Shown: in pieces, positions 12,270 through 23,087 of the stretch | Layout: each line of letters opens with the position of its first letter | Position numbering within the stretch: the first letter of the stretch is position 1 | From: Whalleya microplaca | Lineage: Eukaryota; Ascomycota; Sordariomycetes; Xylariales; Xylariaceae | DNA: 64,000 nucleotides | Direction: 5' to 3' | NCBI GenBank assembly: GCA_022497155.1 | Contig: MU385749.1 | Span: 372,001-436,000 of the forward strand | Made by a program: the position numbers and the translations under genes | Notes under the pieces: model-generated | Told to the model about the DNA's origin: nothing | Database searches by the model: none | What the model saw: only the letters and a program-made list of their open reading frames with translations

Positions 12270-15200
12270 ACAGCCTCCAATGCAAAAATGATACCTTGTT
12301 ACAATATTCAACTATCTCCTTTGTTGTCGTCTGGTGGGTGGGGTTTGATGGCTCTTGATACCACACTGGAACTGGAAGACATCTGGTTATAGAAGATCTG
12401 GAAGGTGGCCAGGAAAGGCATCAAAAGCGTGTTGATGCATTTCCAGGATCACAGCATATCGGGTTGGTAGGCGGGTAGTTGTGTACGAGTGAACAGAAAG
12501 TTGCGTTATTCTTTTATAATGGTGTTCCGGAGGTAATCATAGTGGTGAAGAACGAGGAATAATTGGTCGGGGGGATAGGTGAAGAAAGGGAGGCTCGCCG
12601 CAGCATTACCTGGCTACGCTCGGGAGCAAGTGCATCATATTGGAGTTTGTCTTTACTTGGTTACTTTACGGCCAACGACAATCCTACCTGCGAACCTGCC
12701 GAACGATATATGGCACCGTCGAAATGCGATGCCGTTTGTCTTCGACTTGGGAGCTACGAACGCAAAGGGTACATTTACCTATCTGGCCTCATGGGCGTTG
12801 CGCAATCGAGAAATCAAAAGCTTCAAGTACAAAAAAAAAAGTTATACAGAGCTTTGAGAGAGAGAACACAACCACGCAGATAGTATCAAAAATCTGAACA
12901 AGCCTTCGAGCTAGGAAACCTCCAATTGTCGTTGAGTGCAGTTGACCTTGTCTCACGTGAGACCAGCAGCATCCCTAAACTTCTGCTGGATATTGAGCAC
13001 TGACATGACTGAAGTGGATCTAATAAATCGCAAGATTGCCTATCCATTGAAATGCTGGCTAGATGTGTTTTACATCAAGGTACCGAACCAAGAGTGTCCC
13101 CTCCAGCTGATGTGAGGCAGGTCCAATAAGTTTGGCCGCGCAGATCGGCCGGTGAGTCATCGTCAAGGAAGCGCCGTCTATGCTACCGGGTTGCCACCAG
13201 CCAACCAAACTAACGACCCCTGCCCACCACACCCAACCTGATATAGCTAATTACTATTCTAGGCAATCCAAATGCCAAGCGGCTTCAGACCTATGGGGCG
13301 GGCGGCCGGCTTGTACTACTATCTATGTAAGTTAAGTTAATCTAACTATAGACATCTCGCTCCCGTGCGTGACTTGTGCTGTTGCTTGCTGGCCTCGTTC
13401 ACGATGGTAACTTGTTCTCTGTGAGCCGTCCCATCTCTTCGTTTACTCAGTGTGTGTATGTCCCGTTTGCTATAGTTGTTATTGTTGTTGCTGGCCCCCC
13501 TTAAATGTACCAGGGGAGGAGGAGGAGGGAGGAGGGGTGCTTGATAATCTACCCGGCTCCTCCGCAGGCAGACGGTATGGCTGTGAGCACGTCGTCGCCA
13601 CCGCAGGAACCAAGCTTCCTTCGTTCCTCCCCTGCCTTTGATTACTGATGATATCCATTATGGATGGATGAAGCTTTTCTCTTGTAACTAGTATCGAGTT
13701 GTCATGGTGACGGTGAGGGATTAGGGTTGTGATCCACCCTATACTGGTGTTGTTCACAAGGATGGGAGGAGATACCCGCTACTATACGTTTCACTCACAC
13801 TCACCTACGCCATGTAGTCTCGGGTGTTGGTTAATAAGTTATGCCCCGGGAGGTTGGGGTTCTCTATCTACATCTCTCTAGCCTAGCGAGCTCGGGAAGA
13901 TCGATCCCAGTTCGATCAGGCTAGGCGCTATCTATCTATTCACCTGTCTATCAGTCACGCAATCGTGAACTGGGCTCATACACCCCCTCTCTTCTGTGGA
14001 GTACAGTAGTCTATAGATGCGAACGGGAGGGTCACTCGTCGTAGACAGGTAACGCTGCTCTGTTTTGGAGCGGGGGTGCTGGAGGAGGCATGATAGTGCC
14101 GGGCTGTACTGCAAAATATCGCGTCGTAATGTAGCTGTGTGTATGTGTAAGTATGTGTAAGTGTGTGTAAGACACACGCCCTTCCACGGACAAAGTCGGT
14201 ACGGGGGTGGGTATGTCACATCGACATCCCCATCCACAACCTCTTTTTTTTGCCGGCTTACTCATACCAACATACCAACCGAACACCCGCGACGAAGTAC
14301 AATACGGTTTGGCAGAATCGATATACCGGGCGAGGCGCGGCATGGTGGGTTGGCTGGCTGACTGGGTGGTGGGTGGGTGATCTGCTTTGCTCCATTCAAA
14401 GACTCTTTCTTTCACGCACAAGCGCGCGACGCAACCGGCGATGACACATACGCCGGCCGACGTATGTGCGGGGACAAAGAGAGACTCGGCTGGATACATA
14501 CCTGCATCTGCGAAATGGGAATGGTTGGCAGGTAACTTGAGTGCTCCGCTGTTGCTTTTCTCGGCTGCATCTTCCTGCTGAAACTCGGCAGCCTCCGGAA
14601 ACGAGGGTCATTGGGCTGAGCAAATGTGTGTGTGCGGTTCTCTTTCAGGAGGGAAAAGGGGGTATTGGTCTGATAGACTAAACTGCTCTCTCCGTGGTAC
14701 CTATAGCATGTTTTACTCGGGTTGTTGGATGCGAGGTTCTGTGCTATGCCTACTTGGAAGTTGAATAGACTTGCTTGACCTATGCAGTTTCGAGATAATC
14801 TGAAGCAGGACTAGAGTATGAGTAAGTATGAATCATTTCCGTGTCATTTCGTCGTAAAGCTACACCCTCCTCCTATGGTCATGTCTAACTACCTATCTCC
14901 TTAATTCTAACCCCCTTCTCCCCTGAACCGATCAAGCATAGACCATAATCATAAGTCACAGTGAGTGAAATTCCATCTCAGTTTCAAGACTCGGTCTTTA
15001 CGGAAATACCGGACGGTTGAAGTCGCGATGTCGCTTTTAACCTCCGTCAATGGAGCCGGCACCTCGTTGCCTAGAGAGGCACAAGCCGCCTGCTGGCTGC
15101 TCCGAGATTAGGCTTCAGACTTCGAAATAATGCCAGCGATGAGCCACCTGTATCTACTTCTCGTACGTGCGCCTTTCACTGAGCTGCCCTTGTTGATATT

Positions 15201-16801
15201 GTGGCATAATCTGAGGTATGCTATACATGTACTATGGCTGTAGGCGGGTTGATATCCAGCCAAATATGAACTCCATATACTTGGGTATTTTGCGTATATT
15301 TACACCATCTGTATCCACACGCAGATGAACCATATTCCTATTGCTGGCAATATTCACCTCAATCCATCTGTTAACCTACAGCAATCATTGCCTGTCAGAC
15401 GCTCAGGCCTCTAGCTCGGGCGCAAGGGGGAAAAGGGATTGCGCCCTAGGGCGAGTTAATCGATGAGCCGCCAAAAGCATACTTATATAAGCCTCCACTA
15501 CTAGAACCAAACTCGACTTAATATCGACGATCAACGACAGCGAATCTGGTAACCCGCAGCGCCCACGTTTTTCCGCAGAGCACCACATACGCGCACGCTA
15601 AACACAGGATCAAGCCCCTGAGTTTGACGAAGCTCCCGGCCATCTAGCAAGTTTGCAGATCCAAAAATACCATACCGCAAAATTCACGATAGTGACCTCC
15701 ACCTCCACCTTCATATTCGCTAGCTCGCCAGACCTATCCTGTAAGCTCTAGAGGCCCCTGAGAACCGTGCCGCCATGCTATTAAGTAGATACCATCAATA
15801 ATCTATCCTACGACACCGATAACTTCTACTCTATCCCCTAGGCATGAAACAGGAAAAGCATATAAACTACCAACGTAGCTAATAACCGTATATCTTATTC
15901 CTACCGCCAGTTATCATCATTCTTAGCTCCAGCTCCAACATCTACCTGCCTATGCGTGGAACGCCACGAATACCACCAAGACCATCAGTGCAAGCCTGGC
16001 AACGATAGATCCAGGTATCCAAGTATACCCAAAAAAATCGTCTCGCCAGTGCTTCGACAAACACCTACCCATTCACCAACAGATAGGTAGCTTTCGAGGA
16101 TACCATGACCAAGGTCTACGCTGTAAAACGATAAGGGGTGGCTAGTGTACAGTACGCAGTCCAGGTAGCTGGTTGTTTAACTTAGCGCCTCACCCACGCC
16201 TGTGGCTGTATAAGCGCGAGACAGTGCCTTAGGTAAACCATCGTGGTGGTATCCCCATAACAATACCCAGGTAGCTACTACGATACTTAAGGCCCGCGTC
16301 TGTTTGGATCTGTGTGGTATATATATGGTATTGATAAGACCCCTCGTCACGCTAAAGACCCCGGGTTTCGTAAAAGGACCTACCATTTCGCTCACACCAC
16401 ACTGAATATTGTGATCAACCCCACAACATACGAAAGCTCTACGAAGGATCACCAAAGAAGCATATAAATAAACAAAGAGCGTTTTTGAAAAGCAGCACAA
16501 AAAATCACAGGCATGGAAGTCTTAGGATATTGGCAGGCCACTGAATTACAATGCAGAATCCTATGAAAAGTAATGTACTCAAGGCTGATCCCCCTACCAC
16601 GCATGTCAGGAACGTCTGTTGCCTAGCCGTAATTACCGATCAGTTGCTGCCACCAGCTGGCCCGCGAGATTATTAGAAGTGAAGAAAAAGCATGTGTCCT
16701 GCCATGAGATCCCCTGTAAAATCTTGACAGATCTGCTCGTCTAGCCTCGAATCAGAATGACAGTCAAGCAGAATGACAGTCGAGGCTGCAGCCGAAGGTG
16801 A
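12270..16801. other. Intergenic, no supported gene
   Basis: About 4.5 kb without a supported gene. 12270-12560 is the likely 3' UTR of the cyclin gene. 13450-14650 holds simple GT/GA-rich runs, for example gtgtgtatgtgtaagtatg near 14140. 15400-16500 is a stretch with scattered coding-like fragments broken by stops, including a Cys/His-rich fragment near 15944-15995 (CLCVERHEYHQDHQCKP), which could be a mutated mobile-element relic. Nothing could be assembled. Confidence 0.5.
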
Positions 16802-18887
16802 TCACCATGAATCACCACCAGCACCACCTCCTGAACCCCAGGCATCATTTCCTCCACCAGTATTACCAGCTCCCCACGCGGCATCGCCTCCAGTGTTGCC
16901 TCCAGTGTTGCCTCCAGAACCCCAAGCATCGTTTCCTCCGGCTTGTCCACCAGCTCCAGTAGCAGGGCCCCAGGTACCTCCCGCTCCATCCTCCTCGTCC
17001 CGCTCGTCATCAGTGTCATCCCCAAAATTGAGATTGTCGGGGTTAACTTCCTCCGGCATATATGGCCGGAGGAAGTCCGGAACTTCTTGACCTGTCTCTA
17101 TGAGCAGGAGAGTGAGAAGCGGTGCGAACTCCTCGTCCCGCTCCGTATAGAATGAAGTGGCCAATCCATGGTGGCCAATGCGACCGGTACGACCTATGAA
17201 TTGTTAGAAACTATAAGCAACCTCAATGTGTGGCAGGACATACCAATACGGTGAACGTATTCTTGTATACCTCCGTGGTTCATACTTGGCAGGTCGTAGT
17301 TCACAACGTACATGACGTTGCGCACATCAATGCCACGGGCTGTCACACCTGTGGTCACGAGCACGGGAACTTCTCCAGCGCGGAAGTTTCGCATAGCATC
17401 CTCTCGCTCACGCTGAGTGCGGTCCGCGTGGATTGAGGTACACGGCGTTCCCTGGTTCCAAAGGAAATCATCTAACTCGTCTGCCATGCGCTTGCTATTC
17501 ACGAAGATTATAGTCCGAGCAGGCGTCAGCGATACTAGAAGATCAGAGAGGGCTTGCTTCTTCTTAGCAGGTTCGACGAATATGACTTCCTGCTTTATAT
17601 TTCTATGCGTACTACCCACGCGGCCCACCCGGAGGCGGATGTGGGATTCCGCAAGATAAGTCATCGCAAGCTGTCGAAGAGCCGAGGGGAAGGTAGCAGA
17701 GAACAGCATGTATTTCACATTGCCTTCCTCTTGTTCTGTTACCAGAGTCAGTTTCATATCTATATTCGGGATGTATGAACATACCGCCACCAGATAGGAT
17801 AGTCCCGAAGGATTGCTGCCAGTCATCTTGCAACATCTCATCGGCCTCGTCGATGACCACGTATCTCAACCGGCGTAGAGACAACGTTTTAGCCTCGTTG
17901 ATGAAGTCAGCCAGGCGACCCGGTGTACCTATCAGTACATCACACCCCCGCTGAAGCTGGCGGCGTTGCTCTGGCACGGGACCACCGCCATACACGACAC
18001 AAGGGCGCAGCATACTGCGGTAGCAGAACTTGCGTGCTTCGTTGAAAATCTGAATAGCTAGCTCACGAGCAGGGCACACTATCAGAACGAGAGGTTCAGC
18101 TGTGACCGGGCCAGCGAGTCCTTCAAAGAAGGCTTGGGGGGCAGGCCGGGGGGCAGCGAACCTCTTCGCCTTTCCCATGAGATGGTCCAAAATGGGGACC
18201 AGATAAGCCGCCGTCTTACCGGAACCTGAACCACAATTGTTAGCCAGACATAGAAGGGCATTTGTAGCAAGAAGGGCAAAAGGCACTTACCAGTCTGCGC
18301 GATGGCAATCAGATCGTATCCGAGCTTAATAGCAGGAATGCAGTATCTCTGGATGGGGGTAGGCTTTCTGTATCCAGCCAACTGGATGTTCTTGACCATA
18401 GCTGGATGAAGTCCAGCACCACTGAAGTCAGAAATAGGGTTAATTCGTTCAACACCCTCCTGGGTAACGTCAATCTCGATAACCCTAAAGTAATGTCAGC
18501 AGGTCCCAAGCTATGCTGTATCATAGGAACTTACCGTGAGAAATCAATACCCTGGGGGTCTCGCTCCTCTGGGCGACCGAAAAGTACAATCTCCAATGCG
18601 CGATTCTCGGGTCCAATATCACCTTCTTGGCCATCCCATTCATAAACCTTCGAGGAGCTGCCCCACTCACGCGCACTGTCATCCTCAGTGTAGACGTAGG
18701 GTATGCGCTCTCCCCAGTTCGCAGCTGGCTGGCCAGCTGGCTGGCCAGCTGACTGGCCAACTGACTGGCCAACTGACTGACCAACTGACTGACCAAGAGG
18801 TGCGGGCTCGGCAGCAAAGGGGTGGTTGGAAGTGGCCTCCTTAGGAAGGACGACCTTCATATCCGCAAAATTGTCGTAGACGGACAT
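16802..18887 (-). CDS. DEAD-box ATP-dependent RNA helicase, Ded1/DDX3-like
   Basis: Five exons: 18535-18887, 18291-18484, 17785-18225, 17244-17735 and 16802-17193, all joined in phase, giving 623 aa. The helicase core is complete: Q motif region GYRKPTPIQRYCIPA, Walker A AQTGSGKT (180-187), PARELA, GG and TPGRL motifs, DEAD (308-311), SAT (342-344), ARGID and HRIGRTGR (491-498). The core order and the IHADRTQRERE block place it with Ded1/DDX3/Vasa proteins, which unwind RNA during translation initiation. The N-terminus carries seven GQSV/GQSA/GQPA repeats, and the C-terminus is Gly/Asn-rich with NDAWGSGG repeats. Motif Ia reads PARELA rather than PTRELA, and motif V reads TTGVTARGID. It may be a paralogue rather than canonical Ded1; the N-terminus does not match what I expect for Ded1. 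Confidence 0.9.
18715..18796. repeat. 12-bp coding minisatellite in helicase N-terminus
   Basis: About seven degenerate copies of a 12-bp unit (tggccagctggc / tggccaactgac types) encode GQ-[SP]-[VA] repeats near residues 32-58 of the helicase. The frame is kept because the unit is a multiple of three. Such arrays commonly vary in copy number among strains. Confidence 0.9.
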
Positions 18888-19121
18888 TTTGCACGGTCGA
18901 CACTTATCTTGGCTGAGGAAATCTGCAAGTTATGTGATAAGAGTTAGCAAATATTTAGTTCTCAGTACATGAGAAGCTCCGAAGTCATAGTTCAAAGTGT
19001 AGATAGAGTCAATGAATGTGTCAAAAAGAAAGAATATGGCATGGGTAGGTCAGGTTAAAGGAACATTCAAAATAGATATGATGTAAGACAGTGCTCATGG
19101 GGGGTATGTTCAGCGGTAAGG

Positions 19122-19155
<34 letters not shown>

Positions 19156-20500
19156 AGGGTGTACCTGATGTTGATGAAACAGGGCAGCGTGATGAAAAGA
19201 GGGGTTATATACTGAAGATACATACCGATGGGCGAGTCGGTGACAAGTAGCTTCTTCCGGCGTCAAACGATGCTGGCAGAATCCTAGACAAAGGGTTAGA
19301 GATGGAGGAGATGGGGGAGATGAACTAAGATGACGACGGGTGTAGCTATGTGTCAAAGGCGAAATGAACTTGTAGAAGGTTAGGGTAGAAGTGGGTGGTC
19401 ATAAGGGAAGGAAAAGATGCAAAGAAACGAGAGAGGTGTCTGTTGTAAAGCAGAGAAGCTTACCTGTAAGTTGTCAGTAGCAGACCAAGAAGCGCAGGCT
19501 GCAGAAGAAGCACGATGATACCGAGAGAAACAAGTGCAAAGTGTAGAAGGTAGAAGGTTGAAGGTGGTGCAATAAGTCCCCACTAGATCAAGAAGATGAT
19601 GATGAAGTGTAGAGGTATTGTGGTTCAGTGGCTGGAGGACAAGGTGATGGCGATGGGCAGAGGGTAGGAAGTAAGATCAAAGACCTAGAGAGAATGGAAA
19701 CGGAACGGTCGGGGGTGCTATAGAGGAATGAAAAGGTATGCCTCGCAAAGGAACCTGCTGAAAGAGGACTCTGGTGGCGATGCTGTATTGGTTGACAGTC
19801 AGGGCATGGGGGACACATCGAATGATCAGGCGCGCGACCGCAAGGTGTAGGATCCACAGAAGGTGAAATGGGTGGGAGTTTTGGTCTGGGGAATAGAGAG
19901 CCTTACAGCGAAGAGCAGCTCAATGCTGGCTGTGATGGTTTGCAAAGACGAAGGTGAGGTCGAAGGTGGAGGTGAAGACAACGGCGAAGATGAAGATGGC
20001 AATGGGTCTTTGACATGTCCGGGCAGAATGTATTGTTCTACGTGGAAAGCAGTCAAGGTGGGCAGAGATGCTGCTGCTGATGATGATGATGAAGGCCAAG
20101 GAAGACAACAAGTCAGATGGGAGATGAGGAAGGGAAGAAGAGGAGAGAAGAGGAGAGCTTCTTGGGTTTTGATTCTTACCTTTGATGCAGAAGGGATATA
20201 TACCTAGGTGATTAAGATGCTAGGCCTTCAGACTCTGGATCCAAGGATTGGTGATGCAGAGTGGGTGATGCAGAAGAGAGAGAGGGAAGTGAAAAGGTTG
20301 GGGAAGGCAAGGTGTGCTTATATATGTGGACTGTGGGTGCAGGGCTGATTTGGAGGCAGGGCTGATCTGGATGCAGGGCTGATCCAGTTCTGATCCAGTT
20401 GCTGTTGCCTCACAACAACCTTAGGTAGGTATATATGTATATTAGTACATGCACAGGTGATTGCAGCTTCCTGATTAAATATTGGGAAGGGGTGAAGCGT
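18888..20500 (-). promoter_or_regulatory. Helicase 5' leader with probable intron(s) and promoter
   Basis: On the minus strand this region is pyrimidine-rich with no coding ORF, fitting a long leader and promoter. A strong acceptor (GCTAAC branch site, then TTGCAG) ends at 18923, 35 bases before the ATG. Going 5', a short block at about 19226-19283 is bounded by CTAG and a G|GTATGT donor at 19225, which suggests a 5' UTR intron at 18923-19225. Further GTAAG donors occur near 19464, 19906 and 20179. A GA dinucleotide tract lies at about 19127-19154. The transcription start is unknown. Confidence 0.45.
20338..20400. repeat. 17-18 bp direct repeats, three copies
   Basis: The unit gcagggctgatytgga occurs three times in a row with small changes, followed by partial ctgatccagtt copies. 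It lies between the helicase leader and the 3' end of the Ipi1 gene. No function is evident. Confidence 0.75.
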
Positions 20501-21010
20501 CGATTATATACCTGGATACATGTATAGCAGTCGGTGGGACGATGGGGCTGATAGGGGGCTACCGGGTATGGGGCTTGGTGCTGTAGGGACAGCTCTGGTG
20601 TTCCCTCTCCCTATAACATCTACCTACTCTTGCAACAAACATGCCTGCTCTTGCAAAGGGATAAACAGATCTGTGCAGGCCTGTCTTTATAGATGCAGCT
20701 GGGGTGTCTAGCCCCTTTCGGGGACTTCCTTCAATGGACTGGACACAACATATCAGATAATATACTTGATGCGGATTAGTGTTGTATGATATCTTATATT
20801 GGAAATGTATGATAATGGACTGTGTGTACGAGTACACAATATCCAGAATTCCTTACATCGATTTCTACTGGGAAGTGATGCAATATTAGAAACGTCGAAT
20901 ATGTGTTCTGATCTAGTACAATCAAAATCCCGGCTTAGAAGAGGCTTTAAAAGTATGGGAAATCCACTAGATCATATTTATACTACACATCGATGGGCAC
21001 TCAAGGCTTA
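20501..21010. other. Short intergenic region between the Ipi1 stop and the helicase promoter
   Basis: About 500 bases, AT-rich on the right side. Both flanking genes read leftward, so it should contain the Ipi1 3' UTR and part of the helicase upstream region. No ORF or RNA gene was recognised. Confidence 0.5.
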
Positions 21011-22134
21011 CTACATGATATAGCCATCCCATAGGTGCTCGTCATCATCAAGTCGTGAGTTGTGTTCGTAATCTGCCATCCCATCTTGTAGTACCTGCTC
21101 AAGCACTGCTGCAGCTCTGCCAGCAGCTCCTCCTTCTCTCTTGGCCATGTCCACGCCCGACTCAATGGAATCACCGAACCTTTTCTGGAAGACGTCTTGC
21201 CTATCTTCGCGGTTACGGTAGATCTCGCTGTCTTCGTCTCTGGGAGGCTTGAACAGTCCGAGATATCCAAACGGATCAGGTATCAGTGGCACACAATTTA
21301 CATTACTGATCCAATCATTGGGAGTCCAGGGAGCAGGCATTCCGCGCTTGAATCCGGTTTCTAAGAATTTTGCTAGCACCAGCATCTGTCGCGGGAAGGA
21401 CTGGCCGTACTTCTTAGCACCGAATGTGGTTCTAGGCGCAGATGTCCACCCACCCTTGGCCGCAGCTGTCGATGTCGGTTTGGCGGACCATCCTAGAACG
21501 GACATGAAGTCTTTTAGCGGCTTTACCCAACAACCGGGGCCAGATACAACGTCCTCTCCGGCAACATCTAATAGCCATTCCATGTAATTCAGACCGTCAT
21601 CCTTGACCTCTTGTGAAATATTTGTCATGGTCCCTCGGATATATAGCATGATCTTCTCAACTTGGGGTCGAACCTCGTCCGCGGGCATATGCCGTAATAA
21701 TTTCAGCAGCTGACCACGGACAGGACCGGACGAGTCAGACATCAGCGGCAGAAGCTTCTGTAACAGCGTCGGTGTTCCCACTGGATTTGTAGGCGGATTA
21801 GTTGACAGCTGACCTGCCAGATATGACAACGCATCTCGACGTTGGCTATCTGAGCGAGAGCTAGTAAGAGATAGGTTGTGCTTGAATCTCTCGGTTGGAT
21901 TCGGGGCAGTCTCAGTCAGCTGCTGCTGTAATACGATAGCTACGAACAATTAGTCACTTGAAGATCTAGGTAAAACCAAACAAGACAGAAAAGGCAAAGG
22001 AACGTTAATGTACCTTTAGATTTAAAGCTCGTATCGGTAAAGTTGGAGGCCTTTGGCTTGGCCTTCCCTACTTTCAGCTTGGGCTTCTGGAAGTCCTTCT
22101 TCTTCTCCTTCTTCTTCTTAGCACTAGAACCCAT
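21011..22134 (-). CDS. IPI1: Pre-rRNA-processing protein Ipi1 (Rix1 complex)
   Basis: Two exons, 22014-22134 and 21011-21939, joined in phase 1 across a 74-nt GTACAT...CGTAG intron, giving 349 aa. The start MGSSAKKKKEKKKDFQKPKL and the following NFTDTSFKSKAIVLQQQL are the hallmark N-terminus of Ipi1/TEX10. The HEAT-like region after it (DALSYLAGQL, LLPLMSDSSGPVRGQLLKLL, DDGLNYMEWLL) also fits. In yeast Ipi1 works with Rix1 and Ipi3 in the nucleolus and nucleoplasm, removing ITS2 and maturing the pre-60S subunit. Length agrees with yeast Ipi1 (about 330 aa). It is divergent from the roadblock gene, 423 bp away. Confidence 0.93.
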
Positions 22135-22557
22135 CCTGACTCAACCATGGAGGCTACAGAGATCACATGCAACTCCTTCAATTCGCTGGCTGTTCATAAC
22201 ACCCTCGGATGAGTACTCAATGGGTCATGAACGTTAGGGATATGCAGCCAAGATCCAACTTTTTGGCGGTAACTGAGGGCAGAAGTATAGACAATAGACC
22301 TTTATGCTACCACAAAATAGACTTTGATGCTACGACAAAATTTAGCTGTGGCGTTTCGCTTATCTAATCATACTTAGTGGCTTGTCGCAAGTGGCTTAAG
22401 CTGTCCCTGGCTATCCACAAGCAGGGGTGAAGCCCCACGGAGGCCAAAGTCTGAGTTGTTCAAGGCTCTACTGCATTAGAGAACAATCCTGGGCTTATAA
22501 GTTACTGCAATCATTTACTTTGGTTGTGAGTACAGCTTGTGAGTACGGCATAGTAGA
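22135..22557. promoter_or_regulatory. Shared divergent promoter region of IPI1 and the LC7 gene
   Basis: This 423-bp gap lies between two start codons pointing away from each other, so it must hold both core promoters. It contains a short repeat (actttgatgctacgacaaaa / cctttatgctaccacaaaa near 22300-22340). No ORF is seen. Regulation cannot be deduced. Confidence 0.6.
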
Positions 22558-23087
22558 ATGGCAGACAAGACATTAGTGAGTATTCTCCTATAGTGCATCG
22601 AGTGTACGCGTTATTAACAGTTTAGCCTTCCGTCACTGCGGACTCCGTAGAAGAAGCACTCCACCGACTATCCAAGAAACCCGGGGTAAAGGCCTGGCTC
22701 ATGCTCGACAGATCCAACGGAGCAGTCCTCAAGACCAACGGCCAGATCTCCTTGATAAGACCTGCGCGTTCTACGAATAAGACCTCGCTACCTAGTCCTA
22801 CGGGGGGATCCTTTTCGACCGATGTTAACGTCAACACCAACAACGAAACACAAGCCGCACAGGAGTTGGCGAGCATGGTTTGGAGCTTCTTGAGCTCAGC
22901 AGGGAGTTTGGTCGACGAAGTCGATTCTGAGGTATGCTGATATTCCGGGAAGAGGCTGAACAATATGACTGAACTCTTGCAGGATGAATTAAAACTGCTG
23001 AGACTACGGACGAGGAAACAAGAAATCGTCATCGTGCCCGAACCCAAGTATCTACTGGTTGTGATACACGACACGCCTCCTGTATAA
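22558..23087 (+). CDS. Dynein light chain, roadblock/LC7 family
   Basis: Three exons: a tiny first exon 22558-22575 (MADKTL), then 22626-22931 and 22983-23087, all phase 0, giving 142 aa. The protein has the single Robl/LC7 domain: helix SVEEALHRLSKKPGV, strand KAWLMLDRSNGAVLKT, a loop insertion rich in Ser/Thr/Asn, helix AAQELASMVWSFLSSAGSLV, and strands LKLLRLRTRKQEIVIVPE and KYLLVVIHD. Family members dimerise and bind the dynein intermediate chain in cytoplasmic dynein. The start is supported by phase and by the typical short N-terminus; the 6-codon first exon is the least certain part. Confidence 0.9.

Noticed and set aside
14032..14499. 155-codon minus-strand open frame
   Set aside because: Overlaps several other open frames on both strands in a low-complexity GT/CA-rich region; looks like chance openness.
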